NCBI GenBank assembly: GCA_013398175.1 | Contig: VZRZ01002012.1 | Coordinates: forward strand, 460,125 to 524,124 | Length of the DNA: 64,000 bases | Origin: Climacteris rufus | Taxonomy: Eukaryota; Chordata; Aves; Passeriformes; Climacteridae | Reading direction: 5' to 3' | Shown here: one piece after another, positions 12,201 to 25,967 of the stretch | Layout of the letters: each line of letters starts with the position of its first letter | Position numbering within the stretch: the first letter of the stretch is position 1 | Notes under the pieces: generated by a model | What the model was told of the DNA's origin: nothing | The model's input: only the letters and a program-made list of their open reading frames with translations | The model's database searches: none | Translations under genes and position numbers: made by a program

Positions 12201-15200
12201 GGAGAGAAGAGAAGGGAAGCACAGTTGAGGAGGAACTACAAGAACTGACCCTTTTATGCCTGTCTGGGGTCTTGCCAGCCTCTGCAGTCCTTCCTCTGGC
12301 AGGGAAGTATGAGGATGATTTAACTTCTCCCCATGCTGTGCCTCACTGCTCACGCAGTATGGTGGGCTCTTCCCAGACATCTCAGTGAGCACAAGGAAAT
12401 GCAGCCACAAGCCTCTCTTCAGGAGCACAAAACAGGAGCCAAGAGCAAGGGGACAGTGACTAACAATGACTGTATCACCATTTCTGCAGCCTCTTTAGAA
12501 GGTTCTGTACCTGCTGCACTAGCTGTAATGAATCAATCCTCGTGACAACCTGATGTGCAGGAGGTGAGTGTTATTATCCCTTTTTGGCCAGAGCTGGAGG
12601 CACACCAATAGTCGTGGTTGGAAAGAGGCCAGGCAGGGAACAGCAGCAGTGGGATGTCCTCGGCCCCTGCTCCCGAGGCCACAGCCTCCTGCCATGGGGG
12701 CACAGCACGTCGGTGTGGGGGCAACACTCTCCCCCCACTCTGCTCCCCTTTGGCACAGAAAGGGGCACAACACCTGAGAGTTTTGCAATTTCAGTCCTTC
12801 ATTTTAATTGCTCAACTGATCCGCCCCTTCCCTATGGGAACAATTCAAGCCAGGCTCTCATTCCAGGTGCACCTCTCAGGCTCTTTTTCAACCTGAGAAA
12901 CACCAAGCAGCAAAATCATACCTTAGAGTGCTCCTGAACTATAATTAACCTTAGTGTATCATTTTTATGGAAGAGAAAGCTGTTAAATTTGTCTGAATTC
13001 AAAAGAACTTGGAAGAAAAGTGGCAAGATAATGTTTTTTTTTAACAAGAAGCTTGATTAATTCATGGCAGAGGTTATCATCCCATTGTGTTTGGTAGGAG
13101 GTTGACATCATTTAAAACCTCATATCTACTTTGTCCAGGGGAGAAAAAAACCTCGATAGCTCAGATTTTAAATGCTACACTTGAGACTTGTAAACAACTG
13201 CAGAATCCAGCACAGAGGACCCAGATCCCAATTGCATAGTATTCCCAAGGACTATCAGAGAAACAATCAACAACCATTTTTATGCGTCTTGTTCCAATTA
13301 AGTCTCATGCCTTCGGGAAAAAAAGCAGTGTTAATCGCGTGTATGGTGCATACCTCCCCAAGGAGCATAATGCCATCCCAATGGATACCTCAGGCCTGTA
13401 CTGGGGGCAGTGGGTAGACCAGGGAGAAGGGAAAGGGATTTACATTTGTCTCAGATCTAACCTGGATCAGATCTAACCTTCCCACACCGGCTGGCTTCAG
13501 TGTTGCCATGACAGAAAGCCTGAGGGACTAATTGTGAAATATAAGCTAGCACAATAGAAACTGTAAGATTCAACTCAGAAGTAAGTTTTTACCTGTTTTT
13601 GGCTATTAACAAGACTAATTTTACTTTTCATCTGTGCAAATATTAATATTCTATTTATGAGAAGGGTTTAGAATTTTTAAAAATACTGGTAACTGAAAAT
13701 GTTGTAAGAGTCTTGCAAATAAGCATGAAGAATATCTAAAATCAGACTTTTAAGTTTTACTTTACATGTCAATTTTATTTCACCTTCTTCTTTACAAATA
13801 TTCCTTAAAAATAGAGAACCTTCCTCTATGTATTATTTACTATTCTCTATTTTGTACCTCATTTAAAAGGCTTACATAAAACATGTAATCGGAGAACATA
13901 TTCAAAAGAAGAAGAATCTCTGCTACATAAGCTTCAAACTACAGTCTTGTTTTTAAAGAGACAGCTATTTAGGTGATTCATTGTTTGTATGAACTTCAAA
14001 TGGGTTATTTTATTATTCTTTGGGCTGTTTCCCTTAAGGGAACTAGTTACATTAAATAACAAACTACCATTATATGTGGACATACTGATTCTGAGAACAG
14101 GGGAAAGAAATATAGCCATAACAGGCAATTTCAGTAGAAAATGAGGGCTTGTCAATCTTCTGCCAGAGGCAAAGCACTCAGAAGGATACTGCAGTCATCA
14201 CAGATATAACGAATCTGATTAGCTTCTCTGGAGAAGGGACAATTAGAGCTGATAGGATAAAGCCTCCTTGGCGCTCACGTGTGTTTGCACAGGCATCAGT
14301 GTGCAAGGACCACTTGACCACTGGGCAGTGACAAGGGCACCTCAGCTGGGGTTGTGAGCCACTGCAGCACCTTCTGTCTGGAGAAATGGAGCAGGGAGCA
14401 AACCCAGTTGCTGAGGAAATCACTCCAAAGATAGCTCGAAGCGTGACTGAGTGCAACTACCCACCACGTGTATGGTGGCAGCAATGGAGCTCCAAAAGGA
14501 AGGAAGGCAGAGCCGTTTTCAGCACAAGATGCACGCCTCCCCAGTGAGAAAGGATGGAAAGAGAAGGATCCAGGAGTGCTAGCAACAGACCAGATCTAGT
14601 CGGGACAAGAAATTGTGGGATGAAAGAACTGTGAAAGACTCACAAGAATGACAATGCTAACAGCACTAGTAAAAAAATAAAAATTAATTATAAAATGACC
14701 ACTGATGAAGTTCTAGCAGGAGGATGTGTTAGGATCAGGGCTATAATAAGTGAAAGCAGAATAAGGTGCTACACACTGATTATTTTCAACGTGTGAAATT
14801 CATTATAAAGGGAAATAAGCAGTGGGGAGGTGGAACTATAGAAATAGTTAATAGGTCATTCTGTCACTGTGTGAAGGGACAGTGACTCTAAATGTGCTGT
14901 TCTTCATGCAAGTCTTGTCTCTTTTAATGGAGAAAGGACACAGCTAAGTACTGAGGTTTATTACTTAAAGATGTTAAGGAATCACTTATTAAAAAAAAAA
15001 TGAGAGAGTAAAGGGACAACAGAAATAGTGACGTAGTGCTGACATTCATTCCAGCCACTGTCAGTCTAACATCTTATTTATGAATAAGGCATCATCCACT
15101 CCCTCTCAATGCAAACTTGCTAGTTACAGGTAAACAACAATTAATTTGTGCCCCAAGTCATATGATCTTTAGGTAGGGGGCAGGGAAGAGGTGGGGGGGA

Positions 15201-17559
15201 GGAGTAATAGACAGAGAGTTACCACTCTGCCAGAAATTACATCCTACCCAACAGCAAATGACTGAAAAACTGCAGTGGAACAGCCTGACTCACCAGCATT
15301 TCAAACAAGTCTGAGCAACATATCTCTGCCAAAGCCCTGTTGTCTCACAGCTCTTACAGCCACGTGGCTGACATGAGTCCAACAGATCCTAAACAAGGCT
15401 GAAATCCTTGGCTAGAGATTTAGGTTGGACCTTACTGACAAGGCAGTGCCAACATTTCTGAGATTTCTAACGTTTTTGACTGCAACTTCACGAGGATGGT
15501 TGAATGACATGTTGGTTACATCCCACTAGAACAAGGAAGAAAAGACCTTTTCAAGTAGAAATTGTCTCCCCTTAAAATTCCATCTCTTATAAATTCTATC
15601 ACTTCTACAAACATAACTATTATGTGATGAAGGTACAACTCAGTTGATTTAATTGACAGCATTTACCCCAGAGTGTTTCTAAGCTTTCTGCATTATGTGT
15701 TTATCCTTGTTTTAGAGTTTTTTGTGAAGTTCAGAACAAAATAATTTCTTTAAATATGATAAAAGCAAAGTAGAAGGTTTGAGTTTTGTAAAACAAAGAG
15801 CAAAGGTAATACATTAAATAAGAACCTTATATTATTTGGCATTATAATACATCTTTCGATTTTTTTTTTTATGCAGACAGTACTAAATACTGATCATTGT
15901 GAGAGAGTTTTAGTAAATGTCTATATTGTGACTATTTTAGTGAGATAAAGTAATAAATAATTACTGTGAACATTTTTAGGACTAACTCAAAGACGACTAC
16001 CTCCCAAAAGAAGTCTACAAGGTTTCCTTTCAAGTGTAGAGTAATAAAGGCTTAGCACAGATTTGCTACGGCAATTGTCATATATAAAAGCAGAGAGATT
16101 TATATACTAGTCCTGAAATCTCCTGAAATTGCCTTCAGCATGATACATCACTGTCACAGTGCAGAGCTGCACAGACACAGCCCAAGCATGGCTGCCAGCT
16201 TGACATCATTTAAAGAAAGAGAAGGATTTGGGTGCTCTGGATGTGGCTGCTGGTATTTGGGGATGACAAAACTAGTTACTGCTTTCTGTGGTCACTGGGC
16301 TTGCTGCAGGCAAAGCTGCTGGGCAGCTGGGGTGCAGGCTGGTTGGTAGCACAGCCCTTCTGGAGGGGAATGGGAAATTGCTGTGCAGCTCAGCTGCAGA
16401 TGCAACCACAGAAATCTCTCACAAGAACTAAGTAGCTTCTACAAAGCTGCTTTCAGCAATTTTTTTTTCCCCCACAATGGCAAATTAAACAGTGATTATA
16501 TGACAGTTCTCTGTCTTTGTGGCGTACAATGAATAAGAAAGCAGGCTCAATGAAAAAATGTCTTTAAGGGTTTTCCCTCATTTTTCCAGTCCTGAAAAGA
16601 TTTATAACTTCATTAGGAGAGGAGATTTTAAAGGGCCAAGTCTCTTCAGATGAACTTTCACTCACACATGTCATAGGGAGCAGAGTGGTATTTGATGCTA
16701 CACCTATTTCAGGGGCCATACACTTTCTTTGCTGCCCCATGTTCCCAACCTTTACCCAGTACTCCCAAGACAGAAGAGAATTACTAAATTAAGATGAAAA
16801 TTAGTCTGTGTTAGCAGTAATACAATCACAAGAAAATAAAAGAAACAAATGACTGGCAGCAACATGACTTAGATAGTAATAGTATCTTTTATTTGTAAGG
16901 GCAGAACAAGTCTTCATTTTCATCTCTCCTTCTGTCACCCTAATATGCAAATTACCAGAAGATCCCAAAGCGTGTCAGCAGCAACACTGTTTGTCTTGTA
17001 CTTCCACATTAAAACTAAAGTAATATATATTATTTTAAGTTTTCCCCTTTTTAATCTGCAGAGGGCTTCACCATTTTACACTGAAAAAAAGATTGCACTT
17101 CTAGCTGATCAGAATAGAAAATTATTATAAATAATTAACTTAATTATAGTTGCCTGTTTGCTTGTCTTGTTACGTAGAACATTAAGGACTCCAGCCTGAA
17201 TTCTGTGCAAACACACATCTCTTTTTATGCCTGTGAATTTTCTGCATGGCAGATTCAATACATCAGCTGAGCTCCCCTTAGCAAACTAAATCAGATAGTA
17301 CGAGATCACATACCAAGGGTCAAGCATGGTATGGCTGGCAGCAGTGGGAACACGATTTCAAAACACTAGCAATGAAATAACATGTAAAGAACAGGAAAGA
17401 ATTGCACAGCACTGCTGTAGGTGGGATATCTATATTTACTGTTCAACAGCAGGCCTTCAGGAGTAATTTGGTCTTGATGAGAATTTTATTTTTTTACTTA
17501 AAAAATAAGTTAAGAAAACGGACTAAGAAAAGTGATAGTGGGTATATTCAACAGCCTGA

Positions 17560-17900
17560 GAACGACAGACAGAGAGTCATAAAAGATAGGTCTGAAGGGG
17601 GCTTCAAAAGGTCATTTGGTCCCTCCTTCCACCCTAAAGCGGGGTGAGCAACACCTAAATTCATCCTGACAGACATTTTTTACCCTTTTCTTGAAAATGT
17701 TCAGTGAAGTGATTTCTTTTGGCAATCCACTCCCACGCTTAACTATCATTACTGCCAGGAAAATTTTCATAGCATATAGCTTGTGTATGCCCTTGCAGTC
17801 TTAGGCAATACTTTTTTTTCCTGTCTCCACTGGACATTATTAACTGGCATCCTTTTAAGTAGGTGGGCAGAAGTAGGGCTAAAAATAAATAAGACCAGTT
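17560..17900 (-). mobile_element. Ancient CR1 LINE fragment, reverse orientation
   Basis: Read on the plus strand it shows the reverse complement of an old CR1 3' region: AGGTCATTTGGTCCCTCC, ATCCTGACAGACATTTTTTA, TTGGCAATCCACTCCCACGC, CTTAACTATCATTACTGCC and a T-rich continuation. Divergence is much higher than in the 1.7- and 58-kb copies, so it belongs to an older subfamily. It lies in sense with DLGAP1. Confidence 0.75.
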
Positions 17901-18395
17901 TTGTACACAAACATGCAGGTTGGCTGTGTAAAGACTACACTGTCAGAGATGGCTGAAAAACACATTTTGGTTCAGCAATTATAATTGTGTTTCTTAAGAC
18001 AAGCCCTAGAAGTGCCCATTTGGTCCATAAAGTACAGTGGGAGGTATTGCTTTTTAAACAGACAACGGGGTGAGCTTGCATTCATAATATAATTTGCTGT
18101 AAAATGCATAAATGTTTATAGGATTTAACAGAGAGATGCTAAGAAGTTGGAAGTCCTAAGTGTCATCTGTAGCTATGTCTGACATAAAGCTAAATCTTGT
18201 GTACAATTGAGCCAGATGACTAAATACAGGACAAGGATTGTCATTTCTGAAAATAAGAGTATCATCTAAATGAGGTTCCTGCTTTTCTTTAACAAATTAC
18301 TGACTTCCAAAATTTTTCTGTAGTGTTGCCAAAACCCTCACATTTTGACTAGAAAAGTTACAGGCTTTTTTTTTTTTTTTCCCCAATGTTTATGT

Positions 18396-18709
18396 CTGGA
18401 GAAGAGAAAGCTTGGGGTAACCTTATGCAGCCTTTCAGCACCTAAAGGGGGCCTACAAGAGAGCTGGATGGGGACTTTTTAACAAGGGGTTGTAGTGATA
18501 GGACAAGGAGGAATGGCTTTAAACTGAAAAAGAGCATGTTTAAATTAGATATGAAGCCTGTCCTGTCCCTGGAAGTGTTCAAGGCCAGGCTGAATGGAGC
18601 TTTTAACAGCTTGGTCTAGTGGAAGGTGTCCCTGCTCATGGTGGGGGGTGGTTATGATTAGATTATCTGTAAGGCCCTGTCCAACCCAAATCATTCTATG
18701 ATCCTATGG
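18396..18709 (+). mobile_element. CR1 LINE 3' fragment with internal deletion
   Basis: The order of CR1 segments is CTGGAGAAGAGAAAGCT, CACCTAAAGGGGGCCTACAA, AACAAGGGGTTGTAGTGATA, AATTAGATATGA, then directly CCTGTCCCTGGAAGTGTTCA, TGGTCTAGTGGAAGGTGTCC and the tail TCATTCTATGATCC. Compared with the usual 3' end, roughly 80 bp between the AGATAT and the CCCTGG segments is missing. It is antisense to DLGAP1. Confidence 0.92.
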
Positions 18710-21418
18710 ATATTCTCATGTAAGTTAATTGCCTCAGATTTCAGCAAGTAAAGGTAAAAGTACAAGTGGGACAACAACAGTAGTATATGTCATAGATTAC
18801 AACAAAATTTTTATTTCTCTTCTTAGAGAAACTAGAAATAACAAGAAATATTCATACAAATGTGATAACACTGATGTAACAGACCATATGGAACTAGGTT
18901 TGGACTAACTGAAAGGTAAGTTTTACAATGTGATAAGTGATTTCTGCTACCATTGAGACTGTGTTATTTAGGGAATCTGTTTCATTGCAAGATAACCTGG
19001 TGGGAATCATCACAGAAGTAGAGAGGAGGAATGCTCATCCTACCCATGTAGTGAACTGTAGGGATGCCCTGTCTCCACAAATGGTTGTAGGTTCATTTCT
19101 GTGCTATTAAGGCATATGTACCTCTGTGTATGGAGGACACAAAGCCCAGAAGAGGAGCTGCCATGGGGCACAAGCTTTCTCTCATGCCCTTCAGTGATAC
19201 TAAGCCTTAACTGACTGAATATGGTTTATAAATCCATCACTAGCAACTGTTCATTAAAAGCTACAAGCTCTAAGTTCCTTCAATAAATCAATGTCCTCTG
19301 CTCCTTAAATATCATGTATAGAAAACAGATGTCAGCTGCCATAAGGTAACTACTGGCTTCAGAAGTATGCCCATCTACTATCTCAAAATAAATATATTTT
19401 TCATTGTCTTGCCTTCCAAATTTTTTCTGACTTATAAATTATTCACTGAACTTAATCACATCTGACACACAAGCCTGAAAAGTGAGAAATGCATGCAACA
19501 GCTTCTCCCTAGTTTCAGGGAGAAGAGAGAATGGATTGCAATAGTATGAATAAAAAGTAAAGTAATATATCATGCATCAGTGACTGTGAGCTGGGAAAGT
19601 TACTTCCTAGGCCAGTAATAGTTCCAGAATACTATTCCTTAGGCTGCGTGTCCAAAGCTCATTGAGATGCTTCTGTCTCTTTCGTGTGAAATTAAAAAAT
19701 CTCTCTCTTCAAGAAAATAAATAAAACACACCTCAAGAAAAATGGAAACAATTCCTTTGCTAGCTACGGGTTTGATAAAAATAAAAGAGACTGCAACATG
19801 AAACAATTACACCAGTTGTACTGAAAACACACTGTAAAACACTAGTAAAAGATTAATCAGACTTATTCCTTTTGTACTAATTAGCAAAGTCATTGTTCCC
19901 TAATTGGAAGTCACTCAGCAAGAAAGAAAATTAACAAGCTTCTCTGCATGTGTCTAAAAATATTCACCATAATGAAAATGTGGTATTGCACCACCTCTCC
20001 CTTCTCCCTGTCTGTGATCTGGGTCAGACCATTTTAGCAGAATGAGGACACTGCCTCAATTTTAAAAAAGAAAAAAAAAAAAGAAAACAGAAGTATTATT
20101 TTGTTTATTTGACACCTTTTTTCTTCTGGCTACTTTGGAGTATATTATAGTAATATAGAAACACCTCAAAGTAAATAGGTGTTCATTCCCAAGGCCAGGA
20201 TGGTTTTCATATCCAAGGATTTATGCTGCTCTGTATGGTGAAGTGTAGTGTGAGGACATCAGCTTTGTTTCGCTCAAATGCCAGGACTGCTTCAAGCTAA
20301 AACTATCCTTACATCCCTTATCATTTCTCTCAGTTTAGACACTTTCCAAGGATCACTTTTGGAAGGACCAGGGGATTTCCTAGCTTGAAATATATCTTAT
20401 ACTAAGATATAATGGAGTGGTTTGATTTTCTTTCCAAGTCATCCTAGCAGAGCTGGTCCTGAGACTCTGTGAAGATTTGATTAGCAATGTAGGTTGACCC
20501 CTGTTTGGTGGTTTGTCTTCCAGGAACTGACTTGGTCAATTCTCAGAGAAGTGATGAAAAAGGTTGTGTTCAGGATGAATAAATCACATCTACTTCTTTC
20601 TTCTTGCTTTTATGGTTGCTACTAAGCTTTGTACCAGATTCTATCACTTAATTGAGCTTGATCATATATTGTGATTTGGTTTCCAAAACAATTTTATCTT
20701 CAGTGTCTCAAAAACATACAAGTAGAAAGTACTTACGCTATTTGTATTAACACATAAAAATATAAGTGTGGGTGCAAACAAATAATGTACCCATATTTTG
20801 AGGTATTATTTTGGAATGTCTCTGATAAACTTTAAGTTAGGAATTGTTTGGTTTATTCTAAGTATCACTCATCTATGCAGTAAATCACAGGAATAGATGC
20901 AGCTATGATGGAAGTTATATAGAAAAATTCTCTACCATGGGATAAAAAGGAGAAAAGTCTTATATTTATAGGCTCTCATACCCTTTTCATCCTCAGTGGT
21001 GAAACTTGGTGTGCATTAAAAAGTGGCTTTGGTGTTTATAACCAAGGTTCTCCAAACCACAGTTGACTGGAAAAATATCACATGCCTAGTAAAATACCTT
21101 GAAAATAAAGATTTGCTAGGAAAAAAACTAATTTGTGTTTTTCCTTCTATTATTTTTACATAAATTCTACAAATATATCTGCAAAGTATCAAGATCATTG
21201 AAATTTTAAATTCACTATTGGTGACAGAATACAACTTGTACCAGAAAAAAACTCTATGAGACCAAATATGTGTTCAAAAGAAAGATTCTGCAGCTGTATT
21301 TTACCCAAAATCCATATCCACAGATAGATTACCATTAAGTTCTGTAATATGTTACAAAAAAAAAACCCAAACAAAGACCCCCAAACAAAAGACTCAGGTG
21401 GCTGAAGTCTTGCACAAT

Positions 21419-21443
21419 ATTATTGCACAATAGGTGCAATAAT
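21419..21443. repeat. Perfect 10-bp hairpin
   Basis: ATTATTGCAC-AATAG-GTGCAATAAT. A further TTGCACAATA copy just upstream makes the element partly repeated. Confidence 0.85.
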
Positions 21444-24400
21444 GAGTTAAGAAGCATAATCTGAATTTGTATTTTAAGCAGTGAATGTTCCTGCAGGGGA
21501 GAAGAGTAAAGGGGGTAAATGAAGTAGAAAAACTCTGCTGATAGGATCCATCTTTCATATCTCTTGTCCTCAGCAGAGTTTTCCAGTGCCTTCTATATTC
21601 CTTATCTTTTTAGGCTGGGAAAACGTTATTGGGCTGCCATCACGTTATTCCTTGTGCTGACCCACCAGCTACTTTGCCCACATTCCATCAAAATAATGGA
21701 AGGGATGGCTGCAGATCCTTCTTTGCCTTCTCCAGCTACAGATCTTCACAAGGTTTGCTGGAAGTTTGTATCTTTCAGATATTGGTCTCTCTAGCAAACT
21801 TGGTTGTAGATGGCCAATGGATTTAAGAGTTACTGGGAGGTGGAGGTGACAGATTGCCATATGGACAGCAGTGTAATTGCATACCTTTTTCCCAGTGAAA
21901 ACCAGGCTAAACATAACCAAGGTACATATAGATAGTGAAGGAATATGCCCTGAATCAAGATCAGCTGTAACAGAATTTTCAGTTATCTGTTGCCTGGACC
22001 TTCTCTAGAAGTTTGCTAACCAGTCCATTTTCAATCTGCTTACAAGTGAAAGATACACTTTTGCCACTTTTCAGGAATAAACAAGAAAATACCACCTTCT
22101 TTTTTTTTTCCCCCAGCTGAATCAGTTTATCTAGACTGTGAAAGCTTAAACACCAAGAGCACTGTCAGCAAAGACAGAGAGAAAAAAAAAATCTGCTTAC
22201 TTCCTGATAGGATAATGAGAATGCAGCAGCGGAGGTGTGTATTTCAAAATCACAGCAAGCTGTGCTTTATCCAGAATGGTACCACAGCATTTGACACATG
22301 TGCTGTAGCCACATGGAAACCATGGCAATGGAGGAAAATTGTAGGAGGGAGATTGTACAGTATAGCAAGAAAAAATCCTAGGCAAAACCAGGAAAATAAA
22401 TTTGTATTATGTAAAGGAGATATGACACAGTTGTGCTGTTCAAAGGTTATTCCTTATATAAAAAGAAACACTGGTAATAATGAAAATCCTTTCTTAGAAG
22501 AGTAGGTGCATGAGCAATAGTAGGTAGGTAGGTGGGAGGAACAGCGTGGGTTGTGAGACCAATATTAGACTTAAAGGAGTCAGAGAGGAAAAGTCCCAAA
22601 AGATGAAAAATCCCTTCAAAAACAACAGTGAATGCAAAAGGGAACAGGTTTTTAAGTTGTTTGCTCTGCCAGAGATGAAAGTGAAGCCAACGAGAGCTTG
22701 CATACAGCAAACAGAGAAAGGCAGTAGCAGAAAGAAGTGCAGAAGATCCCTGACAATTGCTGCTGTAGAAACACTGATTTCACAAAGTGCTTTGTTCTTC
22801 ATGGACAGAAGAAAAACATAATTAAAGGAGTGAAATACCACTCAGCTTTAGGGTGTTAATAATATCCTGCAAGGTTTACTAGAAGTTCCACTAGAGACAG
22901 TAAAAGACTGCCTGCTGCCTTTTGCTCATTTCCACAAAGCTCTTATTCAGGTGCAAATTGATCTCAAGTCAACAGCAAGCCCAGGAAATAACCTGTTATC
23001 AAATATCACACAATTGCTTGATGACCTATATTCAGTGAGTTAGGGGCCCTAATTTAGTCTCTGTCCAACACACCTGCAGATTACTCTCAGAGTAATCAGG
23101 GTAGCCATGGGATGAACAACTAATGTCATGGTGAAGGTCAAGTCACACTACTAAGGAAGTATGAAGAAGTCTGCAAACAAAGACCTTGCTTAACAGAGAC
23201 TTCAATTCCCAGAGCAAGCACTCAGCTATTTCTCATAAAACCCCCAGAAATTATCGTGTTCAGTAGAAAGGAATAAAAGCAATGCATAATTATGTGTTAT
23301 ACAAATTGTCTCTGAAAGTGAAAGGTTTCCCAGGAAGAGCTATTTCTATAAAATGTCAGCATAGATTAAAATAAATAACTCTATTTTATCCCAGTATATG
23401 CTGAAAAGTCATTGAAAAGGGAAAGTTATTTAATGCTTTCTCCTCTTTTTTGTTTTACTTCCATTTACCATTTTCCCTTCCTTCTTCTACCTTGTGATCT
23501 ACATACTACTTCTGCATAGCTCCTAAACTTACATAAATTTTAAAGAGTGCAGGTTAAAATGAAGCACATTCCTAAAAGCTTTCCTGAATAGGAAGGGATT
23601 AAAAAAACATGTGAAATCAAGTATTTGTACAAGCACTTTGCTGAACTACGACTTCAAAGCTAAACCCAAAAGCTTTTGCTGCCTGACCCTGCTGATCTAA
23701 CATCCTCTGTGTGTGAACAGTGACTTGCAGGACTTCTGATTTTTCATAGTTCTATGTTCTTTTGCAAGTCTTCTATCTACAGAGAACAGAAATGACCAAG
23801 AGCAAACATACTCATTGTGATGCACTGTACTTCACACACATGCTATGGAACTCTGGAAAGCAAGTTTCTAAAAACTCAAAAAGAATAAGCTCTGTGCCTG
23901 ATAGTGTGCGCATGCATAAAGCATGGATGGATGGAGTTTGTGGTACATAACCTTCTTGTTCACCTTGCAGAGGTTGCAACTACTTGTCTCAGAGGAGGAG
24001 TTTTGGCTCAGGAAAAGGATGTGGTAAAGTCTTCTGGATGATGAAAGGAATCACTGGATCCCTTGAGGAAAGGCCAGACAGATTACGAAAATCCCTGCAG
24101 AAAATGAGACTGCTTTCTCCTTTGGAAGCTAATGGAATGACACAGGAGAAGCAATCCCTGGTTTCCTTTGAGACAAAGTCAGGCAGGCTCCTCTGGGGAG
24201 CTGCAGTAAGCTCGCTTTTTTCTGCTGGTCTATTCATCACTGGTGTCAAGCGCATGACATTCTTAACAAGGATCAAACGCTTTTCTCTAAAATCTATTTC
24301 TCAGATAAGGTCTCTGGGAAAAAAATGAGGTAGAGGAGGACAAGGAAGGAGAGAAAATTAATGAGGGAAATGCGGAAGGAGTATTTTGTCACTGATCATG

Positions 24401-25314
24401 CATACTAGAAAAGATAGAGATCCTTTTTATCCTCACCCACCCCCTACCCCCCCATTTTTAAGCTATAACCTCAGGCAAGTTATACTACCATTGGGTAATT
24501 TTTGGTCCAGTGAACTATGATTCACTATTATAGCTAAGAATTTTGTAAAAAATACACAGAAAAAAATTGTTGATTTTAAATCCACACTATTTTTTATGGA
24601 TATAGTTTATTTTCTTGCTTTAAGGGACCTCTCATTAAAAAAAAAAAAAGCCACTAATACAAAATTGTCCATTTATGCAATTTTCCTGAGAATTTAGGTG
24701 GCTTTTCTAAAAGGCCCAATAAAGGAAAAACACATAGTGACATTTAAAACAACATAAACTCATGATTCTTTTTGACTAAAGCTTTCATAAACAACTTAAA
24801 AAAATCAATTTTTGGTTCTCTGCAAAATACAGTGCCACTCTGAGTGGAAAACATGGGTTTGTCTACTTTCAGACAGTCTTTGTTCTTTTTAATTAAATGT
24901 CAGATGCTCTCTGGAGTTGCAAAGATTAGCTCAGGGCTGGTTTCCATGTTGAATATATATAAATACACAGTTATGTGAGTCTTTTGCAGGCCAAAGCTAT
25001 AATTTAGCAAATAATTTAAAGAGCAGACCTACTGTACAAACCTGGATGACCACTTAACACTAACAGCCTAAAATACTTGGCAAATTCAAAGTGCAGATCC
25101 CTTTTCAGAATAACATTGAAACACATTCCTAGATTTACTCTTGTTCAGAAAAACAAGAGTTTTGTTTTCTCTTGTTCATAAAAAAAGCCGTGCAAAAATA
25201 AGCTTAAATGCTTCCCTTAACTGGTAGCTAGAACTAATGAGTAGAAAGAAATAGGAATAGAAGACCTGTGTCTTAATGGAGAGCTCTGTGTGATGCAGTA
25301 AAACACGAACTCAC

Positions 25315-25529
25315 TTGAGGGTGGTGAGCTCTGTAAGGGATGGCTGGGTGGCCTTGAGATAGCTCTCTCTCCGTGCAGCAATCTTTGGAGATGGCTTCGG
25401 ACTCGTGTCTGAGTCTCCACTGTCATCATCCCCCATGGCTTTGATGTAGCTGCCACTGCGCATTCGTCGGCAGGGAATCTCATCATCTTTCCCCCGTGGA
25501 GTGTAGCCAGTCCATTCATCTTGAGGAAC
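25315..25529 (-). CDS. DLGAP1: DLGAP1 second coding exon (residues 319-390)
   Basis: This 215-bp exon continues the DLGAP1 reading frame from VPQDEWTGYTPRGKDDEIPC. It carries the first two GK-binding repeats, recognised by the motif RxxSYxxA: RSGSYIKA at about residues 342-349 and RRESYLKA at about 371-378. In this family the repeats dock onto the guanylate-kinase-like domain of PSD-95/DLG, and phosphorylation of the repeat serine is known to strengthen binding. The acceptor is ..ATCACTCCAG before 25529 and the donor is GTGAGTT starting at 25314, so the exon starts in phase 0 and ends in phase 2, splitting the codon for the K of TELTTLK. A branch-point-like TACTAA lies about 30 nt upstream of the acceptor (25557-25562). 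An acidic serine stretch (GDDDSGDSDTSP) sits between the repeats. The next DLGAP1 exon (expected to begin ISNEHSPKL) is not in the window. Confidence 0.97.
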
Positions 25530-25715
25530 CTGGAGTGATAAACACAATTGTCTTTTTAGTACCTCTTCCCTGATGTTATTGCGTAGCAAGATTTGACAGG
25601 GATAAGTGACAACAGAGCTGTAACAAAAACTCTGACGGACCAAGGCCCATTCTCAGTGCCATTTGATCACAGGTTGCTGTTGCAATGGAGGCCCACTCCT
25701 CCCCCTGCATATAGT

Positions 25716-25967
25716 AGTTCTTTGCTATTTTCCATTACTTATCTGAGAATTAGATCTCTAATTCTCTGAAGTTCTGAGAATCTCTGGAGTTCTTTGCTAT
25801 TTTCCATTACTTATCTGAGAATTAGATCTCTAATTCTCTGAAGTTCTGAGAATCTCTGGAGTTCTTTGCTATTTTCCATTACTTATCTGAGAATTAGATC
25901 TCTAATTCTCTGAAGTTCTGAGAATCTCTGGAGTTCTTTGCTATTTTCCATTACTTATCTGAGAATT
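25716..25967. repeat. 72-bp tandem repeat array (3.5 copies)
   Basis: Three full copies start at 25716, 25788 and 25860, followed by 36 bp of a fourth at 25932. By eye the copies are identical, implying recent expansion or gene-conversion-type homogenisation. Each full unit contains a perfect inverted repeat, GAGAATTAGA-TC-TCTAATTCTC. The array starts 187 bp upstream of the DLGAP1 second-exon acceptor in the transcribed direction. Confidence 0.97.

Larger units (their letters stand above)
1..25314 (-). other. DLGAP1: DLGAP1 intron downstream of the second coding exon (incomplete)
   Basis: The following DLGAP1 exon is not found in any minus-strand frame here, so this intron is longer than 25.3 kb. 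Contents that I can name are CR1 fragments at 1.73-2.07, 17.56-17.90 and 18.40-18.71 kb, the CpG-rich block and gap at 3.30-3.62 kb, and short hairpins at 9.23 and 21.42 kb. The stretches 3.6-17.5 kb and 18.7-25.3 kb otherwise show only AT-rich DNA with short homopolymer runs and scattered short open frames on both strands. Confidence 0.85.

Noticed and set aside
12159..12937. Cluster of open frames on both strands, up to 117 codons
   Set aside because: Compositional effect of a GC-richer patch. CpG content is not elevated, no motif is seen and no frame is favoured.
16078..16349. TATATAAAAG TATA-like sequence followed by a 69-codon frame
   Set aside because: A TATA-like word is expected in AT-rich DNA, and the downstream frame is short and overlaps another frame of similar length.
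23984..24328. 114-codon plus-strand open frame, with a 95-codon frame opposite
   Set aside because: Basic, serine-rich translation without a family match, open on both strands, with no poly(A) signal or splice support.
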